A stretch of DNA of 64,000 nucleotides, taken from assembly GCF_001758225.1 (NCBI RefSeq), contig NZ_MAST01000034.1:248001-312000 (forward strand). Direction: 5' to 3'. Below are positions 42,134 through 50,002 of the stretch, piece by piece. This DNA comes from Humibacillus sp. DSM 29435 (GTDB taxonomy: Bacteria; Actinomycetota; Actinomycetes; Actinomycetales; Dermatophilaceae). A program made the position numbers and the translations under genes. The notes beneath the pieces are model-generated. The model did not search any database. It was not told the origin of the DNA and saw only the letters and a list, made by a program, of their open reading frames with translations. Numbering within the stretch: position 1 is the stretch's first letter; each line of letters starts with the position of its first letter.

Positions 42134-42930
42134 GTCCGCCGCCCGGTGCGCGGTGTTCGCGCTCGACCCTTCGACGTCGTGGCCGCCGGTCGAGCGGTAC
42201 CGGCCGCATCGTCCGTGCCCGCTGCCGGACCGGGTACCCGGGTGGGGTCTTCGGCTGCGTGTTCCTTGGGCGACCCGTTCCCGGACGGGTCCACCCTACG
42301 GACCCGCGGTGGGGTGTCGGGGTTGTGACGGGACCGGTCGAAGTCGAACGCCCCCGTGGCGCGGTCCGAAAGGTCCAGCCGGGCCCCGTCCAGAACCGGC
42401 GGACCGGCGGGGCGAGGCACCCCAACGTCGATGGGAGCGATGACGACGACGTCCAGAGACGGCTTGAGCTCTCCACCGAGAGCCGACCAGACGTCGGCGA
42501 AGGCCCGGTCCTCCGGGGGCGGCAGGGCCACCGTGAGCGGGAACTCCATGCCGGTCTCGGCCAGCGGTCCGGTAAGCAGCTCGGTCGGCAACACGTCCTG
42601 CTTGATGAAGCACCGGAGCAGCTCGGAGAGGAGCCGGTGCTCGTCCTCCGGTCGCTGGGTCCAGGCCGACACCAGGTACGAGAGCTTGAAGTGACGCGGT
42701 GTCGGGCGGCGGGAAACCACTTCACCCCGAGTGCCTCTCATCTCTTGCCACCCCTGCTCTCGCCGACGCAGGTCCTCCCGGATGTCGTAGAGGTAGAGGT
42801 TGATCGTCGGTGCGTTGCGCCGTGCCGCCCAGTCCTTGGTCGGCGCGTCGAAGACGACGTCGAGCTCAGAGCCGGCGATCGCCTCGGCGCGCACGAGGGA
42901 ACGCAACGCTTCGTCGACCTCAGAGATCAT
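42130..42930 (-). CDS. DUF4255 tail terminator/cap protein (Afp16-like)
   Basis: This 266-aa protein starts MISEVDEALRSLVRAEA and has the DUF4255 core NAPTINLYLYDIREDLRRREQGW ... RPTPRHFKLSYLVSAWTQRPEDEHRLLSELLRCF. In Afp the homologue caps the tube and sets particle length together with the tape measure. The last 80 residues are Pro/Thr/Arg-rich and disordered. It lies three nt after the stop of the exported PD40 protein and overlaps the ATPase gene, so all three are coupled. Confidence 0.9.
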   Translation of the reverse strand: MISEVDEALRSLVRAEAIAGSELDVVFDAPTKDWAARRNAPTINLYLYDIREDLRRREQGWQEMRGTRGEVVSRRPTPRHFKLSYLVSAWTQRPEDEHRLLSELLRCFIKQDVLPTELLTGPLAETGMEFPLTVALPPPEDRAFADVWSALGGELKPSLDVVVIAPIDVGVPRPAGPPVLDGARLDLSDRATGAFDFDRSRHNPDTPPRVRRVDPSGNGSPKEHAAEDPTRVPGPAAGTDDAAGTARPAATTSKGRARTPRTGRRT

Positions 42931-42933
42931 GGG

Positions 42934-45900
42934 TCAGCTCCTCGACGCGAAGTCGGCAGGGGGGGCAACGGTGCGGGGCGCGACCATCAGGGAGTCCTGG
43001 ACGGGAGCAAAGAGCCGTTCGTCGGTGGCGGTCGCCACGAGGTTTCGGGGCCCCAGCTGGTCCCGACGGAAGATGAGGATCTGGGTGGCGCGGATCGTGC
43101 CGTCCGCCGCCACCGTGAGCGGGGCAGCGCGGACGTTGACGCCCGCGTCCCAGGAGAGGGTCACCTGCGTGCCCGGAGGGAAGTCGCTGCCGACTGCCAG
43201 CACGACGGATCCTGGGTCGGCCACCGGCTGCAGCAGCCGGACCACCGGTTGCAGCACCACGAGCGCGACCGAGGCGGAGTTGTTGGCCGGATCGGAGTCT
43301 GCGACGGTCGCCGTCACCACCGAGGCGGTGATGGTGGAGGTTCCGGCGGTGACGAGCTTCACGGTTGCCGTGAAGGATCTCGAGCCGCCGGGCGCTATCG
43401 GTCCCGGGTCGCAGGGGGCCCCGGTGAAGCACTCGGGTGTGCCCACGATCTCCACCGTGCCCGGTGGGGGCGTGATGGCACTCGGCTGTGACGGTGAGAA
43501 CGTCGGCAGCAGGACGGTCAAGGTGACATCGGTGACGGGAACGCTCGACCGGTTGGCCACCACCACGGTCACGGTGCCCGTCCCGCCCACGTATCCCGGG
43601 GTGGGGTTCATCGCAACCGTCACCCCCGTGTCCGTCACCGGGAGCACGGCCGAGGTCACCGTGATCGAGGTGCTGGCCTCGTTGTCGGTCGCGAGGTCGT
43701 CCGGGCTGGCCGACCCGACCGCTGCCGTGACGGTGTGGGGCCCGAGCACGGTGCCCGTGACCGCGATGCGCACCGAGATGGTGGCCGCAACCAGACCGGT
43801 CGCCGGTGGCGGGGCCGCCTCCGGTCGAAGCGACTCGAGCGTGCAGGTGATGAGGGAGCCGCTGGTCGTGGTGGTGATGACGCAGCCGGACGGGAGCATC
43901 CCGGGGGTCAGCCCGGCAGGAAGCGCCATCGCGAGAACCGGGCGAGCGCTCGTTCCGGGCCCGGGGTTGGCGACGGTGGCGGTCAGGACCGTCTGGCTCG
44001 CGATGCTGATCGAGGAGGGCGAGGCCGTCAGCGACACCGCGAGGCTCGCCCACGGCTGCCAGGCGGGTTCGGTCTCGGGCCCGGCCTCCTGGGCCACGAC
44101 GGTCAGGTTGGCAGCGGTAGGGCGAAGGCGGTAGACCCCCGGGTTGTCGGCGCTTCCCGCAGGCTGGCCGGACAGCACGATCCACGCACCGTCGGGCGAC
44201 CACGCCGGGTCCTGGGCCGCCGAGATCGTGGTCCGGCTCGGGGTGGGCGCGCCACTGGCACCCGCCCGGCCGACCTCGTGCTGGTACTCCTGCGTGAACC
44301 CCGTGACCATCTGGACATGCGGAACCTCGTTGCTGACGGCGATCGCGGCGCCCCGGCGGTCGGCGAGGCCCACGAGGCGCACCGAGCCGTGGTGTTCATA
44401 GGCGATCCGCATGCCGTCGGGTGACCAGGCCGGGCTACGACCCTCGATGGTCCGCACGCACTGGCACGCCGTGGGAGCCGGCGTGGCCAGCTGGTGGCCC
44501 ACCCCGGTTGACGCGTCGACCACCCACAGGGTCGAGACGTCGCCGGCCGGAGGTGCGGCGAAGACCTCACGGATCCCGGCCGGCCGCCCACTCGAGAGCG
44601 ACACGCGTCTCGTCGCCACCTTCGATGGGGACCAGGCTGCGAAGGCGAACCGGGATGCCGTTCCCGGCCCACTCGGTGGGAGGTACCAGTCCGTCACCTC
44701 GAACGTCGAGGACGGGGAAGGGGTCGGGGGGGTGGTCGGCGTCGACGCCTGGACGGTGACCGGGATGCGGGCCTCGTTGTTACCGGTGCTGATCTCAGAG
44801 GGCGTGCCGAGCACGGCGGTCTGGATGATGAGGCTGTCCGTACCTGTCGCCTGCTGATCGCCGGTGACGCGAAGCCTGAAGGTTCTCGACTTCCCGGCCG
44901 GGATGGTGGCAACGACACAGTACGAGCTGGCGTACCGGTAGTTGCTGCACGACAGGTCCAACGGAGCTGCGACCGTGAACAGGCTTGCGCTCTGATCGGG
45001 CGGGAGGCTGATCTGAACATGACGGGCCGCACCGAGGCCGCGGTTGGTCACCGTCAGGTCGGCCTCCACCGAGGCACCGTTCTCGACGGTGAGACTCTTC
45101 GCGGCGAAGCTCGCGGTGAGGTCGGGCGGCGCCTCCAGGGTTCGGCCGATCGCGATTCGGGTTCCGTCCGGGGACCACGACGGATGCTGGTCCCACGCGA
45201 TGGCCCCGGCCGGGTTCAGGGTGACGAGCCGGGCGCGGCGTTTCGCCACATCGGCGATCCAGAGCTTCGACCCGGAAACGGGGCACGACTCACCGCAGAG
45301 GTAGGTGCGGATGAAGGCGACGCGGGTGCCGTCCGGTGACCACGCCGGCTCCGAGTCGAGAACGGGGGCGGGCCGGTTCGGATCCACGGCAACCGGGGCA
45401 CCTCCGGTAGAGCCGGACACCACGATCTCCCGCCCTTGCCCGGTCGGACCGATCCGGCTGTACGCCAGCCGGGTGCCGTCCGGGGAGTAGGACGGGGTCG
45501 ACTCGTCCAGGGGAAGCGTGAGATCACCTCCCACGGTCCCTTCCTCGTTGGCGATAGTGCGTCGTCCGGTCCCGTCCGCTGCGCGAACGTCGTCGATGGT
45601 GGCGGGCGGGGTGCGTTGGGTGTAGCTGACGCGCAGGCTGTCGGGGTCAACACCGGGCAGCCACACCGGCTGAGTCTCCGCCCGCCCGGGTAGGTTCGCG
45701 ATGTCGAGGTGGCTGTCGCCGAGCCCGAACGGCTGCGGCAGCGCCACCTCGTTCTCCCAGAAGCCGTCGTAGTCGCCGATCACAGCCACGACGTCGCCGT
45801 ACGGATCGCCGTCGGTGGTCGAGAAGGCGAGGTTGACTCCCCCCTCGGAACCACGCGTCAAGGCCGCTTGCGAGCCCTGGGGCGGGTCGTTCCGGTCGCC

Positions 45901-46857
45901 CGCCCACGGCGAGTAGACGGTGGTCCCCCCTCCATCGAGCAGATCCGTGGCGTCTCCGTCCGTCAACAACTCAGGCAGCGTCATGGCACCGATGGAGCCG
46001 TCGGCGCGGTACTGGGTCGTCGTGAACATGAGAATCGTCTGTCCAGATTCGTCGAAGTTCATGTCGACGGATGCCGGCTGCGTCTCGGCGGCCGGCCCGG
46101 TCGTCAAGCGAATGGCGGGGTTGGGCGGGGGTGGTGTCTCCAGGCCGACGTACTGCGCCCAGATGTCTCCGAGTGGATCACCCTTCGTGCTGCTGAACGC
46201 CAGCCACTGGTCACTGAGCCACGTCGGCCAGGTGTCCGCCCCTCCCCTGGTGCCCGCGAGGTCGTAGACCGTGCTCGAGCACGGCTTCTGAGCGGGATCC
46301 AGTACGGCCAGGCGCAACCGGAAAACCCCGGACGCATCGGTGGCGTAGGCGACCCGCTTCCCGTCCGGCGAGATGACCGGATGCGACTCGACCTCGGTGT
46401 TGTCGCACGTGACCCGAACAGGGGGAGGCTGAACCGTCGGGCTTCCCGCGGCAGCAATGAAGTACACCTCCCCACGTGGGTCGTCGCGGGTGCTGATGAA
46501 GGCCTGCGCCCCGGTCGCATTGCTCGAGAGGTCACCCTCGTGCACCGGCGCCGGCGAGAACGGGGGGACGGAGGAGCCCGTGGCAGCCACACCGGGCCCG
46601 CCCTCTCCGTCGAACACCGTCACGGTGGCGATGGCATCCCGGGCGGCGGTGAAGGCGATCCGCGGCCCAACAGCATCCGGTACGGCCGTGCGCGCCGGGT
46701 CGACGGGGGGAGCTGCTGGCGCGGCGAAGCCTGCCGCACCCGCCGGCACGACGGCTGTCGAAGCAGGCGTCGCGATGCCCAGAGCAGCCACGAGCAGCAC
46801 GGCCAGCACACCGGCCAGCCGGTATGCGGCCGTGGCCCCCGGGCGGGACGCACCCAT
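42934..46857 (-). CDS. exported PD40 beta-propeller/DUF11 repeat protein, first structural-operon gene
   Basis: This is a 1307-aa protein with a signal peptide (about residues 14-35, AGVLAVLLVAALGIATPASTA) cut before Pro/Ala-rich sequence. At least seven TolB/PD40 propeller blades follow, seen as SPDGKRVAYA, YSPDGTRLAYS, AWSPDGTRVAF, SWSPDGTRIAIG, AWSPDGMRIAY and AWSPDGAWIV. Ig-like CARDB/DUF11 repeats come between and after them (NNEARIPVTVQ, DNEASTSITVTSA, ANNSASVALVV). No membrane anchor is seen at the C-terminus. The start at 46857 follows AAAGGAGG. It is only three nt upstream of the DUF4255 gene, so an extracytoplasmic protein is translationally linked to the injection system. The role is unknown; cell-surface docking is a guess. 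Confidence 0.85.
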   Translation of the reverse strand: MGASRPGATAAYRLAGVLAVLLVAALGIATPASTAVVPAGAAGFAAPAAPPVDPARTAVPDAVGPRIAFTAARDAIATVTVFDGEGGPGVAATGSSVPPFSPAPVHEGDLSSNATGAQAFISTRDDPRGEVYFIAAAGSPTVQPPPVRVTCDNTEVESHPVISPDGKRVAYATDASGVFRLRLAVLDPAQKPCSSTVYDLAGTRGGADTWPTWLSDQWLAFSSTKGDPLGDIWAQYVGLETPPPPNPAIRLTTGPAAETQPASVDMNFDESGQTILMFTTTQYRADGSIGAMTLPELLTDGDATDLLDGGGTTVYSPWAGDRNDPPQGSQAALTRGSEGGVNLAFSTTDGDPYGDVVAVIGDYDGFWENEVALPQPFGLGDSHLDIANLPGRAETQPVWLPGVDPDSLRVSYTQRTPPATIDDVRAADGTGRRTIANEEGTVGGDLTLPLDESTPSYSPDGTRLAYSRIGPTGQGREIVVSGSTGGAPVAVDPNRPAPVLDSEPAWSPDGTRVAFIRTYLCGESCPVSGSKLWIADVAKRRARLVTLNPAGAIAWDQHPSWSPDGTRIAIGRTLEAPPDLTASFAAKSLTVENGASVEADLTVTNRGLGAARHVQISLPPDQSASLFTVAAPLDLSCSNYRYASSYCVVATIPAGKSRTFRLRVTGDQQATGTDSLIIQTAVLGTPSEISTGNNEARIPVTVQASTPTTPPTPSPSSTFEVTDWYLPPSGPGTASRFAFAAWSPSKVATRRVSLSSGRPAGIREVFAAPPAGDVSTLWVVDASTGVGHQLATPAPTACQCVRTIEGRSPAWSPDGMRIAYEHHGSVRLVGLADRRGAAIAVSNEVPHVQMVTGFTQEYQHEVGRAGASGAPTPSRTTISAAQDPAWSPDGAWIVLSGQPAGSADNPGVYRLRPTAANLTVVAQEAGPETEPAWQPWASLAVSLTASPSSISIASQTVLTATVANPGPGTSARPVLAMALPAGLTPGMLPSGCVITTTTSGSLITCTLESLRPEAAPPPATGLVAATISVRIAVTGTVLGPHTVTAAVGSASPDDLATDNEASTSITVTSAVLPVTDTGVTVAMNPTPGYVGGTGTVTVVVANRSSVPVTDVTLTVLLPTFSPSQPSAITPPPGTVEIVGTPECFTGAPCDPGPIAPGGSRSFTATVKLVTAGTSTITASVVTATVADSDPANNSASVALVVLQPVVRLLQPVADPGSVVLAVGSDFPPGTQVTLSWDAGVNVRAAPLTVAADGTIRATQILIFRRDQLGPRNLVATATDERLFAPVQDSLMVAPRTVAPPADFASRS

Positions 46858-46996
46858 CGCCCCGCCTCCTTTCTGCCGGGACCGCCGACGTCCACCCCAC
46901 ACTTCGACAAACGCCCCGCCGACGCACCGGCGCCGGGGACAACCTTTGAGGCAGGCCGACCCGTGCGATGGGGCAGCTCGTGACGGCACGGATGGC

Positions 46997-47620
46997 TCAG
47001 ATGAGCCCTTGCCGTAGGGCGTACGCCACGGCGTGCGACCGGTTGCGCAGCTGGAGCCTGGTCGTGATGTCGTGCAGCACGTTCTTGACGGTTCGCTCGG
47101 AGTAGGACAGCTGCATGGCGATCTCGCCGGTGCTGTACCCGTCGGCGACGAGCTTGAGCACCTCGACCTCGCGCGTGGCCAGCCCCGTGAACCTCAGCCC
47201 CCGCGGGCTCAGCACCTGCCGCTGCAGCTGGCCCACCTGGTCGAGCAGCCGGCCCAGCAGGTCCGGTGGCACGCTCCCTTCACCGGTGGTGGCCCGACAG
47301 ATCACCTCGGTCAGCCGATCCGCGGTGGCCTCGCTCCGGCGGAGCAGACCGACCACACCCATCTCGACGGCCGCGACGAGGTCTCGGTCATCGAGACGTC
47401 CAGCCACCAGCACGGTCCGGCTGGTGCCGCGCCGCTGAACCTGCCGCAGCAGCCGCACCGCATCCTCGTCGACCGCGTCGACGACGATGACCGCGACGCT
47501 GGCGAGGTCGATCTCCTGCGCCCGCAGAACCTGCACCTCGGGCCGCGGTCTGAGCTCGGCGACGACCCCCGCCGCTGAGATCGGATCCCGCGCGTGGACG
47601 CCGACAGTGACACGTTCCAT
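46997..47620 (-). CDS. LuxR-family (NarL-type) regulator with degenerate receiver, head of the eCIS operon
   Basis: This 207-aa protein has an N-terminal receiver-like domain (VTVGVHARDPISAAGVVAEL ... VAVIVVDAVDED) and a clear C-terminal GerE helix-turn-helix (GLATREVEVLKLVADGYSTGEIAMQLSYSERTVKNVLHDI). The receiver lacks the usual acidic pair near its N-terminus, so phosphorylation may be lost. The ATG at 47620 follows GGGAGGG. It is the first gene on the minus strand before the PD40 protein and diverges from the CisA-like gene, with a 21-bp inverted repeat between them, so it likely controls both directions. Confidence 0.9.
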   Translation of the reverse strand: MERVTVGVHARDPISAAGVVAELRPRPEVQVLRAQEIDLASVAVIVVDAVDEDAVRLLRQVQRRGTSRTVLVAGRLDDRDLVAAVEMGVVGLLRRSEATADRLTEVICRATTGEGSVPPDLLGRLLDQVGQLQRQVLSPRGLRFTGLATREVEVLKLVADGYSTGEIAMQLSYSERTVKNVLHDITTRLQLRNRSHAVAYALRQGLI

Positions 47621-47639
47621 GGTTCCCTCCCAGGGTGCC

Positions 47640-47660
47640 GCCCGAACTTCACATTCGGGC
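47640..47660. promoter_or_regulatory. perfect inverted repeat between LuxR and CisA-like genes
   Basis: GCCCGAA (47640-47646) and TTCGGGC (47654-47660) form a perfect 7-7-7 palindrome, 20 bp upstream of the LuxR start codon and in the shared intergenic region. It fits an operator bound by the LuxR dimer, or a 5'-leader hairpin. Confidence 0.5.
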
Positions 47661-47794
47661 AAACCGACCGATCAGGGCAGTGTGCACGGGCATCCTCTCC
47701 GGGCACTCAACATTGGCTCAACGGGCAGACTTGGTGCCCGAGAGTGAGCCCTGGTTGCCGTCTTCGGGGGGCAGGGCACACGAGAGGGTGGAGC

Positions 47795-49144
47795 ATGAGC
47801 ACCGTGGCAAGACTCGAGGTGGAGAGCCTGACCCTCGCGGCGGGTGGTCAGGCCACCCTGCCGCTCGAGGTGCGCAACACCGGCGACTTCGTCGAGGACT
47901 ACCTCGTCGAGATCATCGGGGTGCCCGCCCAGTGGTCGTCGGTCGCGGAGCCGGAGTTCACCCTCTACCCGGGAACGTCGACGACCACGTTGCTCACCCT
48001 CAACCCTCCGCGGTCGTCAGCGGTCCCGGCCGGCGAGGTGCGCTTCGGCGTCAAGGTGACACCGAACGACCACCCTGACGAGGCGGTCGTTCCCGAGGGC
48101 GTCGTCGAGGTGCTGCCGTTCCTGGACACGACGGCCGAGCTCGTGCCCCGCACCTCCCGGGGCCGCTTCAGCGGCAAGCACGAGATCGCCGTCGACAACC
48201 GTGGCAACGTGCCGGTGACCGTGTTCGTCGCCGTCACCGACCAGGGCGAGCTGCTCAAGCTCGACGAGTCGACCAAAGACGCCCTCACGGTGCCGCCGGG
48301 TCAGGCCCAGTTCGCCCAGGTGAAGGTGGCTCCGGTCGAGCGGCTCTGGCGCGGCCCGAGCAAGACGATTCCCTTCACCGCGACCGTCAGCCCGCAGGAC
48401 GGCGCCCCCGTCACCCTGGACGGCAGCCACCTGCAGGAGCCGATCATCCCGCCGTGGCTCGGCAAGGCGCTGCTCGCCCTGCTCGCCCTGCTCGCGGCTC
48501 TCGCCGCCATCTGGTTCGGGCTGCTCAAGCCGACCGTGCAGGCGGCGGCCCGGGAGGCTGCCGTGCAGGTGGCGCAGGCTCCCGCCCTGAAGGCACAGGC
48601 TCAGGCCGCGAAGGCCCAGACCCAGGCCGCCAAAGCCAGCGAGGCGGCGCAGACCGCCCAGGCAGCGCAGACCGCGGCGGCGGCCACGGCCAAGAAGGCG
48701 GACACCACGAAGGCGGCGATCGCGAAGCTCGTGAGCGGGCCGCTCCCGCCCGTGGTGGTGACCGCCCCCTTCTCCAGTCGGCTCACGGTGAGCGCTGCGG
48801 CGGGCCAGACCAGGTCGGCCACCTTCACGGTGCCCAAGAACCGGACCATCAACGTGACGGACTTCGTGCTTGAGAACCCGCAGGGAGACGAGGGGCTGCT
48901 CACGGTGTCCATCGACAAGTCCATCATTCTCGAGCAGGCCCTGGAGAGCTTCCGCACGACGGACTACCACTTCATCTCGCCGTTCGTCGCGAACCAGAAC
49001 ACCAAGGTCATCCTCACCATCGCGTGCCGGCTGGTCGGTGCCCCACCGGGGCTCAAACCGGTGCCGACGACGTGCCGCAACGCCATGACCTTCGGCGGGC
49101 CACAGTCGACGAAGACCCCCAAGGCTGCGACGAAGAAGCCCTAG
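47795..49144 (+). CDS. bitopic membrane protein, CisA-like (COG1470 'hydrolytic protein' type)
   Basis: In this 449-aa protein residues 1-210 form two Ig-like beta domains (VESLTLAAGGQATLPLEVRNTGDFVEDY and the PRTSRGRFSGKHEIAVDNRGNVPVTV block). One hydrophobic helix spans about 223-244 (WLGKALLALLALLAALAAIWFG), followed by an Ala/Gln/Lys-rich coiled region (248-312). The C-terminal 130 residues form another beta domain. This layout and its place beside an actinobacterial eCIS match the annotated 'hydrolytic protein' of such loci and the membrane factor CisA reported for the Streptomyces system. No catalytic motif is visible. The start follows GGTGGAG. Orientation in the membrane cannot be decided by eye. 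Confidence 0.75.
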   Translation: MSTVARLEVESLTLAAGGQATLPLEVRNTGDFVEDYLVEIIGVPAQWSSVAEPEFTLYPGTSTTTLLTLNPPRSSAVPAGEVRFGVKVTPNDHPDEAVVPEGVVEVLPFLDTTAELVPRTSRGRFSGKHEIAVDNRGNVPVTVFVAVTDQGELLKLDESTKDALTVPPGQAQFAQVKVAPVERLWRGPSKTIPFTATVSPQDGAPVTLDGSHLQEPIIPPWLGKALLALLALLAALAAIWFGLLKPTVQAAAREAAVQVAQAPALKAQAQAAKAQTQAAKASEAAQTAQAAQTAAAATAKKADTTKAAIAKLVSGPLPPVVVTAPFSSRLTVSAAAGQTRSATFTVPKNRTINVTDFVLENPQGDEGLLTVSIDKSIILEQALESFRTTDYHFISPFVANQNTKVILTIACRLVGAPPGLKPVPTTCRNAMTFGGPQSTKTPKAATKKP

Positions 49145-49157
49145 CCTCGCGCTCCAT

Positions 49158-49196
49158 CAGGGCAGGCCCTGGTGCTGCACCCGCCTTCAGTGCGGG
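49158..49196. terminator. two hairpins between convergent genes
   Basis: CAGGG-CAGG-CCCTG (49158-49171) and CCCGC-CTTCAGT-GCGGG (49180-49196) lie in the 62-bp gap between the CisA-like gene and the DUF2470 gene, which end toward each other. A bidirectional terminator is likely. Confidence 0.5.
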
Positions 49197-49206
49197 CTTC
49201 ACGGCC

Positions 49207-49902
49207 CTACTCGGTCTGACGCGAGCGGCAACGGCACATCAACACGGTGCGCAGCCCGGGCCCGACGTCGTGCAGCGTGGCGACCGGGCCCTCGGGAAAG
49301 GCCAGCCATACGTTCTGGACTCCATGGTTCGACAGCGCGACGAGCTCGATGCCGTATCGGTTCAGGGTCCGCGGCACCACCGCCACCGCCTCGACGTACC
49401 CGTGCGCTCGAAGGCACCCCAGCAGCTCGGCTGCGTGCGCCGCCGCCAGGTGTCGCAGGATGGCCGCGGCCTCGCGCCGCAACGGGTCGGGCTCGGCGCC
49501 CAGGAACTCCTCGAGGCGGATCGCCTGGGCTCGCGCCCCGACCAGCCGGGCCGAGGTGGGCACCAGGTCGAACGCACGGCAGGCCGAGCCGTCGTCAGAG
49601 CCGGACCGTACGGCTCCGGTCAGCGCCAGGGTCCGGAACGGCAACGGCGCCGCGACCACCAGGGTCGCCATCGGCCAGCGCGACAACCTGGCCACCGTCG
49701 GCGACGACGGCTCGAGCCAGAACTGCGCGTGCGCCTCAGCACCCGGCTCGACACGCACGATCGTCGGGATGCTTGGGGCGGGGCAGCCGCCGGTCACCAA
49801 CGTCGCCACTCGGGCGTCGGCCAGGGCCGTTCGCCCCACCTCCCCCCACGACGGCTGTCTCCCGTCCAGCGGCTGACCCTCTGTCGACTCGGAACCCCAC
49901 AC
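49207..49902 (-). CDS. DUF2470 domain protein (HugZ-like, iron-regulated)
   Basis: In this 231-aa protein the N-terminal two thirds resemble the split-barrel, flavin-reductase-like region of HugZ relatives. The C-terminal third is a DUF2470 block (REAAAILRHLAAAHAAELLGCL ... LNRYGIELVALSNHGVQNVWLAFPEG). Proteins of this kind are involved in haem binding or haem iron release. The IdeR/DtxR-type iron box 47 bp upstream supports an iron-related role. The GTG start follows AGGAG at 7 nt. Key haem-binding residues cannot be identified with certainty, and the split-barrel part is weakly conserved. Confidence 0.72.
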   Translation of the reverse strand: MWGSESTEGQPLDGRQPSWGEVGRTALADARVATLVTGGCPAPSIPTIVRVEPGAEAHAQFWLEPSSPTVARLSRWPMATLVVAAPLPFRTLALTGAVRSGSDDGSACRAFDLVPTSARLVGARAQAIRLEEFLGAEPDPLRREAAAILRHLAAAHAAELLGCLRAHGYVEAVAVVPRTLNRYGIELVALSNHGVQNVWLAFPEGPVATLHDVGPGLRTVLMCRCRSRQTE

Positions 49903-49948
49903 CTGACGTCTCCTCCCGGCCCATCTTACGCTTTCCGGCAGCGTGCAC

Positions 49949-49967
49949 TTAGGTTAGCCTAACCTCA
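49949..49967. promoter_or_regulatory. IdeR/DtxR-type iron box
   Basis: TTAGGTTAGCCTAACCTCA matches the 19-bp iron-box consensus TWAGGTTAGSCTAACCTWA at 18 positions. It lies 47 bp upstream of the DUF2470 start and past the end of the next gene, so it can only serve the DUF2470 gene. Iron-loaded IdeR/DmdR would repress from here. Confidence 0.9.
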
Positions 49968-50002
49968 TAATCAGTGCATCGCGGGACGTCGGGGGATGCC
50001 GG

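Noticed and set aside
26062-42930. Prophage or type VI secretion locus
   Set aside because: There are no capsid, terminase, integrase, lysis or TssJLM-type genes. The AAA+ Afp15-type ATPase, DUF4157, DUF4255 and DUF6760 genes are typical of eCIS.
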